A stretch of DNA of 64,000 nucleotides from UBA11346 sp038318565 (GTDB lineage: Bacteria; Planctomycetota; UBA11346), in the NCBI GenBank assembly GCA_038318565.1, contig JBBQCI010000008.1, positions 8,208 to 72,207 on the forward strand, in the 5' to 3' direction. The translations under genes were made by a program, and so were the position numbers. This document shows, piece after piece, positions 9,749 to 17,424 of the stretch (positions within the stretch are counted from its first letter, which is position 1; each line of letters begins with the position of its first letter). The notes under the pieces were generated by a model that saw only the letters and a list, made by a program, of their open reading frames with translations, was not told the origin of the DNA and did no database searches.

Positions 9749-11014
9749 TTACTCGTTGCCGGCGTCGTAGCCGCGTGCCGGAGTTGTCCGGGGATCCTCG
9801 AACACCGGACGACCAGCATCGCCGGCCATCGGAACGCTGCGGTCGCCAAAGGCGCGATACGAATCATCCCACATAAAGCGGGCGAGGGCCGCCCGGAAGT
9901 CCTTCCATTCCTTGCCGGCATAATGCACGAACCGGCGCATATCGGCGTTCAGCTCGGCGGTCTCGGTCCTACCATGTTCAATGAAGAAGCGATCCATGTC
10001 GGCGCGCAGCAGAATGCCGAGCCCGACGTTGGAGCGCCAATAGCGACGGACATCGTCCTGGAGTGGACCCCATTCACGTTCGTATACTCGAAAGAAATCG
10101 TCGACATCGGCCACCAGTCGTGGCAGGGCTTCGACCTGGGCCGGGAAGAAGCGCTCAAGATCGTCGATCAGCTTGAGGGCATCCTCGCCAATGCCCTCGC
10201 CAAAGCGGGCGATGTCGTCTCTCAACCGGGCCAACTCCCACGGCGGCAGCTGGGCCCAGCGATAGACGTCCGCGATCAGCCTGGGTGGCATCGCCTGAAC
10301 CTCATAGGCGACATACCGATTGAAGTCGACGACCAAGTACCGGCCATCAAGCGCAGCGGCGGCACGGAACCTGCGCAGATCCTGACGCAGACGGACACCC
10401 TGGCCACGCTCCCACTCCATGAAGGCGTCACTGGCCTTGACCATGCGTCGCCCTTCGCGGTCACGCCAAGCGAGGAATGTGCGCACGTCGATCGAGAGGT
10501 TAGTCGCTTCCCAGTCGAGCCACTCGTAGGCCTGACGGATATCCTTGCGCAACGGCAGCCACTCACGGTTCTGCCATTCGACGAAGATGCACACATCACG
10601 GACGAGGCGGTTCCACTCGACATCCGAATAGGAGAAGAACCTCGAAATGTCATCACCCAGCTTGGGAAAATTCTGCACCTGATAGCCATAATAGCGGGCG
10701 GCGTCGTCAACCAGCTTGGCGATCGTCTCACCTTCATAGGCAAACAAGGCAGCTGTCTCGTCGGTTAGGTTCCACCATTCACGATGCCGCCACTCGAGGA
10801 AGGCTGCGACGTCGATCGGCAATTCCTGGGTGCGCAGCTTCTGGTCGATGGCATAGCGTCGGAGGTCGCGCTTGAGCTGTTCGTACTCGACCACTCGGGC
10901 TTGACGAAAGCGGGTCAGGTCGTCACGCGTCTCGTTGCGCTCGGCGCGACTGCCGCAGGCCGGCAGGACGAGCAGTGCGAGACAGGCAAGCAGGCAGGCG
11001 AGCGACCGGTACAT
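9749..11014 (-). CDS. lipoprotein made of twenty tandem 18-residue helical repeats
   Basis: The 421-residue protein starts with a lipoprotein signal (LLACLALLVLPAC, lipid Cys20). From residue 29 to about 390 it is a nearly unbroken series of 18-residue units of pattern L-x-x-D-h-x-x-F-x-x-W-x-x-x-E. Units begin at 29, 47, 65, 83, 101, 119, 137, 155, 173, 191, 209, 227, 246, 264, 282, 300, 318, 336, 355 and 373. Position 4 is Asp in 17 of 20 and position 8 is aromatic in 18 of 20. Eighteen residues equal five alpha-helical turns, so a long helix or stacked helices with a regular acidic/aromatic stripe is expected. I do not recognise the family. It stands alone, divergent from the SRP RNA and panD. 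Confidence 0.85.
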   Translation of the reverse strand: MYRSLACLLACLALLVLPACGSRAERNETRDDLTRFRQARVVEYEQLKRDLRRYAIDQKLRTQELPIDVAAFLEWRHREWWNLTDETAALFAYEGETIAKLVDDAARYYGYQVQNFPKLGDDISRFFSYSDVEWNRLVRDVCIFVEWQNREWLPLRKDIRQAYEWLDWEATNLSIDVRTFLAWRDREGRRMVKASDAFMEWERGQGVRLRQDLRRFRAAAALDGRYLVVDFNRYVAYEVQAMPPRLIADVYRWAQLPPWELARLRDDIARFGEGIGEDALKLIDDLERFFPAQVEALPRLVADVDDFFRVYEREWGPLQDDVRRYWRSNVGLGILLRADMDRFFIEHGRTETAELNADMRRFVHYAGKEWKDFRAALARFMWDDSYRAFGDRSVPMAGDAGRPVFEDPRTTPARGYDAGNE

Positions 11015-11117
11015 CGCGGTTCATGCTCGCCAGCGAGCGGAGCGGGCCAAGTCGCCGGATCGGGCGGTGTCCTCTGTGTGTCAATGACGATCCGGTTCTC
11101 CAGTCCAGCACACTCCA

Positions 11118-11144
11118 TTGCGCTCTGGATCCGCCTCCTATCGT
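11118..11144 (+). promoter_or_regulatory. possible promoter of the SRP RNA gene
   Basis: TTGCGC (11118-11123) and TATCGT (11139-11144) are separated by 15 bases. They place a start site close to the first base of the SRP RNA terminal helix at 11152. The spacer is shorter than ideal, so this is a tentative call. Confidence 0.35.
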
Positions 11145-11151
11145 TCGCCCC

Positions 11152-11252
11152 GCACAGCCGGACCCCGGGAGTCAGTGGCTACCGAATCTGGTCAGGCCTT
11201 GACGGGAGCAGCCATAAGGCGGCCGCAGGCGTCCCGGGTCATCTGGCTGTGC
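11152..11252 (+). ncRNA. ffs: signal recognition particle RNA, small bacterial 4.5S type
   Basis: The 101-base segment folds like bacterial 4.5S RNA, the scaffold for Ffh in co-translational targeting. The ends pair perfectly (GCACAGCC with GGCTGTGC). The next helix pairs GACCCCGGGA with TCCCGGGTC (one bulged C), then GTGGCT with GGCCGC. The conserved Ffh-binding domain reads GGTCAGG on one side and GAGCAGCC on the other, as in E. coli GGUCAGG and AAGCAGCC. The apical hairpin reads CCU-UGAC-GGG, giving a UGAC loop rather than the usual GGAA. A T-run (ATTTTT) follows at 11253-11258. No protein gene fits here, and the RNA sits 60 bases before panD. Confidence 0.9.
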
Positions 11253-11261
11253 ATTTTTCCT

Positions 11262-11291
11262 CCGGGCCCGCCGCGCATGCGGCGGGCCCGG
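11262..11291 (+). terminator. strong 13-bp hairpin between SRP RNA and panD
   Basis: A perfect 13-base-pair inverted repeat (CCGGGCCCGCCGC and its complement) with a four-base GCAT loop is followed by TCTTTA. It ends 20 bases before the panD ATG. It can terminate the SRP RNA transcript, and any panD mRNA starting upstream must read through it. Confidence 0.65.
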
Positions 11292-11311
11292 TCTTTAGAC
11301 GAGGTGGCGAC

Positions 11312-11662
11312 ATGCTGCGCGAGATGCTGACCGGCAAACTGCACCGTGGCACCGTGACCGAGTGCCGCCTCGACTACGAGGGCAGCCTGACCGTCGACCC
11401 GGACCTGATTGATGCCGCTGGCATGCTGGTGAACCAGAAGATCCAGGTGCTGAACATCAACAACGGCAATCGCATCGAGACCTACATCATCTCCGGCGAT
11501 CGCGGCAGCCGCCAATTGATGGTCAATGGCGCTGCAGCTCGACTGTTTCACAAAGCCGACCGCATCATCGTCTGTGCCTTCGGATACATGGACGACGCCG
11601 AGGCCCGCGCCGTGCGCCCGAAGATCGTGCTGCTCGACGAGCAGAACCGGACCATCGGTTAG
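11312..11662 (+). CDS. panD: aspartate 1-decarboxylase precursor
   Basis: PanD makes beta-alanine from L-aspartate for pantothenate and coenzyme A. It self-cleaves at a Gly-Ser bond to form the catalytic pyruvoyl group. Here that bond is Gly24-Ser25 in YEGSLTVD, at exactly the E. coli position, and the 116-residue length is normal. Other family blocks are visible: KLHRGTVT near the N-terminus, NINNGNRIETYII, and NGAAARLFHKADRIIVCAF. A GAGGTGG ribosome binding site precedes the ATG at 11312; longer in-frame upstream starts run into the SRP RNA and were rejected. A convergent terminator follows at about 11.88 kb. Confidence 0.97.
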   Translation: MLREMLTGKLHRGTVTECRLDYEGSLTVDPDLIDAAGMLVNQKIQVLNINNGNRIETYIISGDRGSRQLMVNGAAARLFHKADRIIVCAFGYMDDAEARAVRPKIVLLDEQNRTIG

Positions 11663-11873
11663 CCTACCTTCCGCATTTCGCTAAACAGCTGGCGCAAAGA
11701 CACAGCGGCGCGTTAAGGCTAGCGTAATCCAGCTGTTATCCCCTGTTGGTGAAGGCCCCATTCCTCTCAGCTCCTTCGACCCTCTGGGACTCCTGTGAAT
11801 TCGAATGCGTTTTCTAGTCCAGCAAGGTCGACGTTGGTCGGACTATCCCCCAGCAGCGTCAAGCCAGCAACGC

Positions 11874-11903
11874 AAAAACCCCCGTCAACGACGGGGGTTT
11901 TGC
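11874..11903. terminator. bidirectional intrinsic terminator
   Basis: A perfect 11-base-pair stem (AAAACCCCCGT at 11875-11885 with ACGGGGGTTTT at 11891-11901) and a five-base loop lies between convergent panD and the outer-membrane protein gene. The A and T runs flank it on both strands, so it can work in both directions. The 211 bases between the panD stop and this hairpin hold no gene that I can support. Confidence 0.9.
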
Positions 11904-11930
11904 TGTATCTGCCGATCTCGGCGGATGCGC

Positions 11931-12815
11931 TTACTGGGGCAGCCAGTTCACGCCGAACGAGATGACGACGCTTCCGCTGTCCTGGTTGCTATCGCCGTAA
12001 TTGTCGCGGATGTCCTTGTCCATCCAGTACGAGCCTTCGATCTCGACGAAGCCGAACAGCTCCTCGAACATCATCGGCAGGGTGGCGCGTCCACCGAGCA
12101 CGACGGTGGTCAGGCCGCTCTTATCCTCGCCCCCGACAAACTGTCGGTATTCACTGTCACCTGCGTTGATCATCTGCCAGAATGACAGGTCAACGGTGTT
12201 GTATTGGATCAGTTCCCGAGCGCCCAAACCGGCACGGAAGGCGCGCCACTGGGTAGAGAGGTTCTGCTGGAATCCACCGCCGACTTCGACGCCTTCGACC
12301 GGCAGAGCCCACCACGCATCCAGACCCAGCCACTTCTGCTTATCCTTGAGGTAGTTGTTGTAGCCATCGGCATAGACGTCGCGCTGATTCGGGTAAGTGA
12401 TCCATTCGAACGATGGGATGATCTGCAACAGCGGCACGGCGGCATCACGCGGATCGCGGAACTCAATGACCCAGTCCAGCCTCAGCTCGGTGCGCAGCAG
12501 TTCACCGGGGCTGTTGAGATTGTCATCGCGCGAATAGTCGGTGCTCTGGCCGAGAGCCCAGTCGGTATTCAGGGTAACACCAGCACCGTAAGCCCGGAAG
12601 GCGCCGTTGATGCCGACCGTGGTGTCGTCAGCCACCACGCGGTAGTCATCGGTCAACTTACTTTTGACGTCGGATTCGACGGCAATGTGGTAGTCAGAAG
12701 TGCTTCCAGGAGCAGCGCCAACAACGAGTGGGGCGAAGGCGAACTCGTGATCCAAGGCGGCGGCGGAGCCGGCGGCGCAGAGGGCGAGGATCACGGGGAC
12801 GATTGGACGAGTCAT
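11931..12815 (-). CDS. putative outer-membrane beta-barrel protein of unknown function
   Basis: The 294-residue product has a cleavable signal peptide (PVILALCAAGSAAA, cleavage near residue 20). Alternating aromatic/hydrophobic strands suggest a beta-barrel (DFGV-type and WxMDKDIRDN segments), ending in SVVISFGVNWLPQ. I do not recognise a named family. Its ATG overlaps the gpsA stop by four bases (12812-12815), so it is the last gene of the nusA-infB-rbfA-gpsA operon, an unusual place for an envelope protein. An intrinsic terminator lies just beyond its stop codon. Confidence 0.7.
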   Translation of the reverse strand: MTRPIVPVILALCAAGSAAALDHEFAFAPLVVGAAPGSTSDYHIAVESDVKSKLTDDYRVVADDTTVGINGAFRAYGAGVTLNTDWALGQSTDYSRDDNLNSPGELLRTELRLDWVIEFRDPRDAAVPLLQIIPSFEWITYPNQRDVYADGYNNYLKDKQKWLGLDAWWALPVEGVEVGGGFQQNLSTQWRAFRAGLGARELIQYNTVDLSFWQMINAGDSEYRQFVGGEDKSGLTTVVLGGRATLPMMFEELFGFVEIEGSYWMDKDIRDNYGDSNQDSGSVVISFGVNWLPQ

Positions 12816-13807
12816 GCGTCATCTTCCTTAGGGGCACGGGAAAGGAGCAGGTGCAATGCCTGGGCGACCGGAACGGACTCCCAGATGACGGACGTCACTT
12901 GGGATGCGATCGGCAACTCGACACCCATTTGGCGTCCGAGCTCGACCGCCGCACGGCAGGTCCATGCACCTTCGGCCACGGTGCTTATGTGGGCCAGAAA
13001 GTCCATGGGGTTTTCTCCCCTGGCGAGCGCGAGGCCCATTGCACGGTTCCGGCCGTGCGGCGCATAGCAGGTCGTCATTAAATCGCCCACTCCAGCAACC
13101 CCGGCAAACGTCGCATCCTGGGCTCCCATCGCGCGTCCGAGCCGGCGCATTTCAGCCAGTCCTCGAGCGACTAGGGCGGCACGGGCATTATCACCCAGAC
13201 CAAGCCCTTCGCACATCCCGCTGGCAACAGCGATGACATTCTTCAACGCGCCGCACAACTCGACCCCGATGAGGTCAGTCGAGGTATAGATGCGCATGCG
13301 TGGACCATGCATCACCTCGACGAGTTGATGGCAGGTCGCCGGATCGCCGGCGGCGACTAGGCAGGCCGGCAGCCCGCGGATGATCTCAACGGCATGGCTC
13401 GGTCCTGACAGCACGGCCAATGGACGGCCCGCGAGTTCAGCAGCCAAAATCTCACTAACCCGGAACAGCGAACCCTGTTCAAGACCCTTGGCCAGGGACA
13501 CCAGGGGGACGTGCTGCGGAACATGATGCAGTTGGCGCGCCATCGCCCGGGTGTGCTGGGTCGGCACGGCCCACAGAATCAGATCCGCGTCGGCCATGAC
13601 GGCCGAATCACTGCTGAGGGTTATACTTGCTGGAAAGATGGCATCCGCGCAATGCGGATGACACCTGGTACGCGCCAGTTCCGCGACCTTGGCAGGATCC
13701 CTGCCCCACAGGACGACCGGCGAGCGGGCTGCGGCAAGTGCGGCTGCCGCCGTGCCCCATGATCCGGTCCCGACGACCACGACCCTGGGGGCAGCGCCTT
13801 CAGGCAT
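12812..13807 (-). CDS. gpsA: NAD(P)-dependent glycerol-3-phosphate dehydrogenase
   Basis: GpsA reduces dihydroxyacetone phosphate to sn-glycerol-3-phosphate, the backbone for phospholipids. The 331-residue protein opens with the dinucleotide fold VVVGTGSWGTA. It contains the LSGPSHAVEI block, the active-site region GVELCGALKNVIAVASG with its catalytic Lys, and AGVGDLMTTCYAPHGRNR near the C-terminus, all typical of the family. The ATG at 13807 overlaps the end of rbfA by eight bases; a start at 13879 would add residues unrelated to the family. It is co-transcribed with rbfA and the downstream outer-membrane protein. Confidence 0.96.
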   Translation of the reverse strand: MPEGAAPRVVVVGTGSWGTAAAALAAARSPVVLWGRDPAKVAELARTRCHPHCADAIFPASITLSSDSAVMADADLILWAVPTQHTRAMARQLHHVPQHVPLVSLAKGLEQGSLFRVSEILAAELAGRPLAVLSGPSHAVEIIRGLPACLVAAGDPATCHQLVEVMHGPRMRIYTSTDLIGVELCGALKNVIAVASGMCEGLGLGDNARAALVARGLAEMRRLGRAMGAQDATFAGVAGVGDLMTTCYAPHGRNRAMGLALARGENPMDFLAHISTVAEGAWTCRAAVELGRQMGVELPIASQVTSVIWESVPVAQALHLLLSRAPKEDDA

Positions 13808-14222
13808 CGTCCGTGTCTTCAATGACTGGATCGGTCGGATCGGCAGCTGGCGGTTCTGGCTTCTCGCCATGGTCAGCATCGGTGCGCCTGGCGCGGCCGA
13901 TGATCTCGTTCATTCGCTCGCGCTTCTGTTCGCGGTCGTCGTAGCTGAATTGGAGGTCGGGCACCAGACGCGTGCGCACGACCTTGGCGTAGCCCGTGCG
14001 GATGAAGCCGCGGGCGCTGGCCAGGGCGTGCTCGGCCAGGGTGCGTTCCTTCGCACCGCCGAACACGGTCCAGTATGCCGTCACCGACTGCAAGTCGCCG
14101 GTCATCTCGACCCGGGTGATGGTGACCATGCCGATACGCGGATCAGCCAGGCCGCGTACCGCCGTGGCGATCTCGCGGTGGAGGAGCGAGGTGAGGCGCT
14201 GCTGGCGGGTAGGAGCTGGCAT
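13800..14222 (-). CDS. rbfA: 30S ribosome-binding factor RbfA
   Basis: RbfA is a KH-fold protein that helps mature the 30S subunit and the 16S rRNA 5' end. The 140-residue protein shows the family pattern: N-terminal RQQRLTSLLHREIATAVRGL, DPRIGMVTITRVEMTGDLQSVTAYW, and VRTRLVPDLQFSYDDREQKRERMNEII. The last 25 residues are an acidic/Pro-rich tail. It lies in the classic order nusA-infB-rbfA, 75 bases downstream of infB, and its stop overlaps gpsA. Confidence 0.95.
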   Translation of the reverse strand: MPAPTRQQRLTSLLHREIATAVRGLADPRIGMVTITRVEMTGDLQSVTAYWTVFGGAKERTLAEHALASARGFIRTGYAKVVRTRLVPDLQFSYDDREQKRERMNEIIGRARRTDADHGEKPEPPAADPTDPVIEDTDDA

Positions 14223-14297
14223 AGGTTATCCGGTCGTCCGATCAGCGTCAGGTCGTCCGAACCATCCTGCATGAGGATGGAAGGGCGACCCGATGCG

Positions 14298-17200
14298 CTA
14301 GGACGCAGCTGCCTTCCTGGGGACCTTCTCTTTCACGTAGAACTCCATCACATCGCCAACCTTGATGTCCTGGAAGCCTTCGACGGTCAAGCCGCACTCG
14401 AAGCCTTCGCGGACCTCTTTGACGTCTTCCTTGAAGCGGCGCAGGGATCCCACCTTGCCGACATGAAGAATGTTCGAATCACGCGTGATACGCATGAAGG
14501 CGTCGCGACGGGCCAGGCCGTCGGCGATGCGCAGGCCGGCGACGACGCCGGTATTCGAGATCTGGAAGGTCGCTTTGACTTCGGCGTGGCCAATGACGTT
14601 CTCGCGCGTCTCGGGCTCGAGCATGCCAGCAGCAGCCATCTTCAGCTCGTCAAGCAGCTCGTAAATGATCGTGTAACTGCGGATGTCGACGCCGTTGTCG
14701 TCGGCGATCATGCGCGCTTTGCTGTCAGCCACGACGTGGAACCCGAGCACCGTCGCCCGACTGGCGACCGCCAGGGTGACGTCGCTGGAGTTGATGCCAC
14801 CGACACCGCTATGGATGATCGCCACGCGAACATCCTTGCTGGTCAGATCGCTGATCGTCTTCTGCAGCACTTCCAGCGAACCGGACGCGTCGGCTTTCAC
14901 GACCACACGCAGTTCCTTCTTCTTCGAATCGGCGATATCACCGAGAATCGAGGAGGAGGTGATGTTCTTGGCCTTGGCCATCAACTCGCGTTCACGCTGC
15001 TTCTGGCGACGCACCTCGGCGGCTTCAGAGGCGGCCGGGATGTCGGTCATGACTCGGAAGTTGTCACCAGCACGCGGCAGTTCATCGAGGCCGATGACCT
15101 CAGCGGCCGTCGACGGACCCGCTAGCTCGGCGCGCTCGCCCTTCCAGTTGGTCAGGCTGCGGACTCGGCCGTAAGCGGTACCGGCGAGTACCACGTCGCC
15201 GATCGCCAACGAACCGCGCTGCACCAGGAAGGTCGCGGTGACACCCTGGCCGTCACTGCGATGGGCTTCGAGCACGGCGCCCGATGCGGGGGCGAAGTGG
15301 TTGGCCTTCAGTTCCTTGATTTCGGTCTCAAGCGCTAGGCGCGAGAGCAGATCGTCGATGCCCTGACCGGTCAGCGCACTGGTGCGCACCACCCCGACCT
15401 CACCGCCCCATTCCTCGGCCTGCAGGCCCTGTTCGGCGAGCTGGCGGATGACCGTCTCCTGGGCTGCAGGAGTGGCTTCCGGCTTGTCGCACTTGTTCAT
15501 CGCGACGACGATGGCGAGTCCGGCGGCCTTGGCGTGGTTGATCGCTTCGATTGTCTGCGGCATGCAGCCGTCGACCGCGTCGACGACGATAACTGCGATA
15601 TCAGTGATCTTCGAACCGCGGGCGCGCATCTCGGTGAAGGCCTGGTGGCCGGGCGTGTCGATGAACGTCACATCCATACCGTTGGGCGCGGTGACCGTGT
15701 ACGCACCGATATGCTGGGTGATGCCACCAGCCTCGCCAGCGGCGATCTCGGTCTTGCGAATCGCATCGAGCAGGCTGGTTTTGCCGTGATCGACGTGACC
15801 CATGATGACCACCACCGGCGGACGCGGAGCGAGATCTTCGTCCTTGTCGACGTTGACGATCTGGGTCTCGGCCTCGATCTCCTCGTCGGCGTCCTTCGCC
15901 TCGGTGACGGTGACTGTCTTCTTGAATTCCTGGGCCAGCAACTCGACCTCGGGCCTGTCGAGCACCGAGTTGATGTTGGCCATGATGCCAGCCATGAACA
16001 GCTTGGCGATGATGACGCTGACTTTGACGCCGGAAGCTTCGGAGAATTCGCGCACAGTGCAGGGCACGGCGATCGAAAACTCGGTCACACCCGAGATGTC
16101 CTCGTCCAACGACGAACGCAGGCGACGCCGGGTGAGATGGCCCTCTTGCTGGGTCGGATCTTCGCCAGGAGCCGGCTTGCCGTCCTTGGTCGGTCCACGG
16201 GCGGGCCCGCGGTTCGGCCCACGGTTCGGGCCGCCGGGTCCACGGTTCGGGCCGCCGGGTCCACGGTTCGGGCCACCACCAGGACCGCGCGATGCGGGCC
16301 CACCAGGACCGCCAGGCGTCTTGGTGCGATCGATGGTACGGAAACCGGGGCGCTTGGCGGCCGCCTTGGCTTCGGCAACCTTCTTGGCCATCTCCATGTT
16401 GCGCTGGATGTTGGCCTGGATCAGTCGACGGCGGTCTTCGGCCGACAACGGCTGATCGCTGGCGGCGGGCGCACCCGCGGCCGCCGCTGGAGGAGCTGGC
16501 GGCTTCAGAATGGTCTTGCTCGAATGATCGCCACGCTCGTGCGTCTGCTTGGCCATGCTGGCCAGCTTCGAACCGACGCCTGCGACGGTCTTGAGCACGG
16601 GAGAGGGCACAGCGGCCTTGACGACCGGGGTCGGAGGCTTGGGAACCAACGCGGCAGCCTTAGGCGGCTCGGACGTCGGGGTCAGTTCTATCGGTGCATT
16701 CGCTGTGACCTGGTCGGCCGGCGGGTTCGCTGGCGCGGTGGCGGCAGGTTCGACGGGAGCCGGTGGCGCAGCCTGGGCAGCGGCGGCGGCGGCTACCGTC
16801 TGAGCGGCTTCACGGGCGGCGGCCGTAATGGCCTTGTGGGCCGACAGCTGATCGGAGATGCGCTTGGCTTCAGATTCGCGACGCTGCAGCTCTTCTTCGG
16901 CTGCGATACGCTGGCGATCGAGATCCTGACGGACGCGCTCATCCTCGTCCAGGCGCCGGCGCTCGGCAGCCTCGTCGGCGATACGCTTGGCATCATCCTC
17001 GGCCTGGCGACGGGCCAGCTCCTCGGCGTGCTTCTTACGTTCATCGACCAAACGACGTTCTTCGTCGACCTTGGCCTTGGCGACCTCTTCCTCTGCCTTC
17101 TTCTTGCGCGTCTCCAGACCCTTCTTGGCCTGGAGCTTCTTCTGATGCTTCTCTTCGTATTCCTTGGCAATGATCGGGGTGAAGGGCTTGCCGTCAGCCA

Positions 17201-17357
17201 ACTCCAGTCCGTCACAAGCCAGGATGCGCGTGACCTCAGCCTCCTTGAGTACCGATTCGGTGCCCTTGGTCAGCTTGATCTTCAGGTCGACCTCGACCAC
17301 TTCGACCAGGAGGTCGAGGGCGAGGTTGTGGGTCTTGGCCAGCTCGGCGAGCTTCAT
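14298..17357 (-). CDS. infB: translation initiation factor IF-2
   Basis: IF-2 is the GTPase that brings initiator fMet-tRNA to the ribosome. The 1019-residue protein has an IF2N-like start (residues 1-50). A charged coiled-coil (about 65-190) and an Ala/Pro-rich stretch follow. A Gly/Pro/Arg/Asn repeat lies at about 350-390 (GPGGPNR units). The GTPase domain has G1 GHVDHGKT at 520-527, G3 DTPGHQAF and G4 NKCD. Domains II, III and IV follow, ending in FECGLTVEGFQDIKVGDVMEFY. It is longer than E. coli IF-2 (890 residues) because of the N-terminal extension. It lies 67 bases after nusA in the same operon. Confidence 0.98.
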   Translation of the reverse strand: MKLAELAKTHNLALDLLVEVVEVDLKIKLTKGTESVLKEAEVTRILACDGLELADGKPFTPIIAKEYEEKHQKKLQAKKGLETRKKKAEEEVAKAKVDEERRLVDERKKHAEELARRQAEDDAKRIADEAAERRRLDEDERVRQDLDRQRIAAEEELQRRESEAKRISDQLSAHKAITAAAREAAQTVAAAAAAQAAPPAPVEPAATAPANPPADQVTANAPIELTPTSEPPKAAALVPKPPTPVVKAAVPSPVLKTVAGVGSKLASMAKQTHERGDHSSKTILKPPAPPAAAAGAPAASDQPLSAEDRRRLIQANIQRNMEMAKKVAEAKAAAKRPGFRTIDRTKTPGGPGGPASRGPGGGPNRGPGGPNRGPGGPNRGPNRGPARGPTKDGKPAPGEDPTQQEGHLTRRRLRSSLDEDISGVTEFSIAVPCTVREFSEASGVKVSVIIAKLFMAGIMANINSVLDRPEVELLAQEFKKTVTVTEAKDADEEIEAETQIVNVDKDEDLAPRPPVVVIMGHVDHGKTSLLDAIRKTEIAAGEAGGITQHIGAYTVTAPNGMDVTFIDTPGHQAFTEMRARGSKITDIAVIVVDAVDGCMPQTIEAINHAKAAGLAIVVAMNKCDKPEATPAAQETVIRQLAEQGLQAEEWGGEVGVVRTSALTGQGIDDLLSRLALETEIKELKANHFAPASGAVLEAHRSDGQGVTATFLVQRGSLAIGDVVLAGTAYGRVRSLTNWKGERAELAGPSTAAEVIGLDELPRAGDNFRVMTDIPAASEAAEVRRQKQRERELMAKAKNITSSSILGDIADSKKKELRVVVKADASGSLEVLQKTISDLTSKDVRVAIIHSGVGGINSSDVTLAVASRATVLGFHVVADSKARMIADDNGVDIRSYTIIYELLDELKMAAAGMLEPETRENVIGHAEVKATFQISNTGVVAGLRIADGLARRDAFMRITRDSNILHVGKVGSLRRFKEDVKEVREGFECGLTVEGFQDIKVGDVMEFYVKEKVPRKAAAS
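16195..16285. repeat. 21-bp tandem repeats inside infB
   Basis: The segment encoding the Gly-Pro-Gly-Gly-Pro-Asn-Arg stretch of IF-2 consists of near-identical 21-base units (GGTTCGGGCCGCCGGGTCCAC and shortened variants). Such runs can expand or contract by slippage without breaking the frame. Confidence 0.7.
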
Positions 17358-17424
17358 GCAGTTCTCGTTGGGGCGAACACGATGGCGCGATTCAGGCCGC
17401 GCTCAAGCATCGAAAATGGGCAGA

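Noticed and set aside
12204..13067. Plus-strand frame of about 290 codons over the outer-membrane protein and gpsA genes
   Set aside because: It is antisense to a confident gpsA and an operon partner and has no domain.
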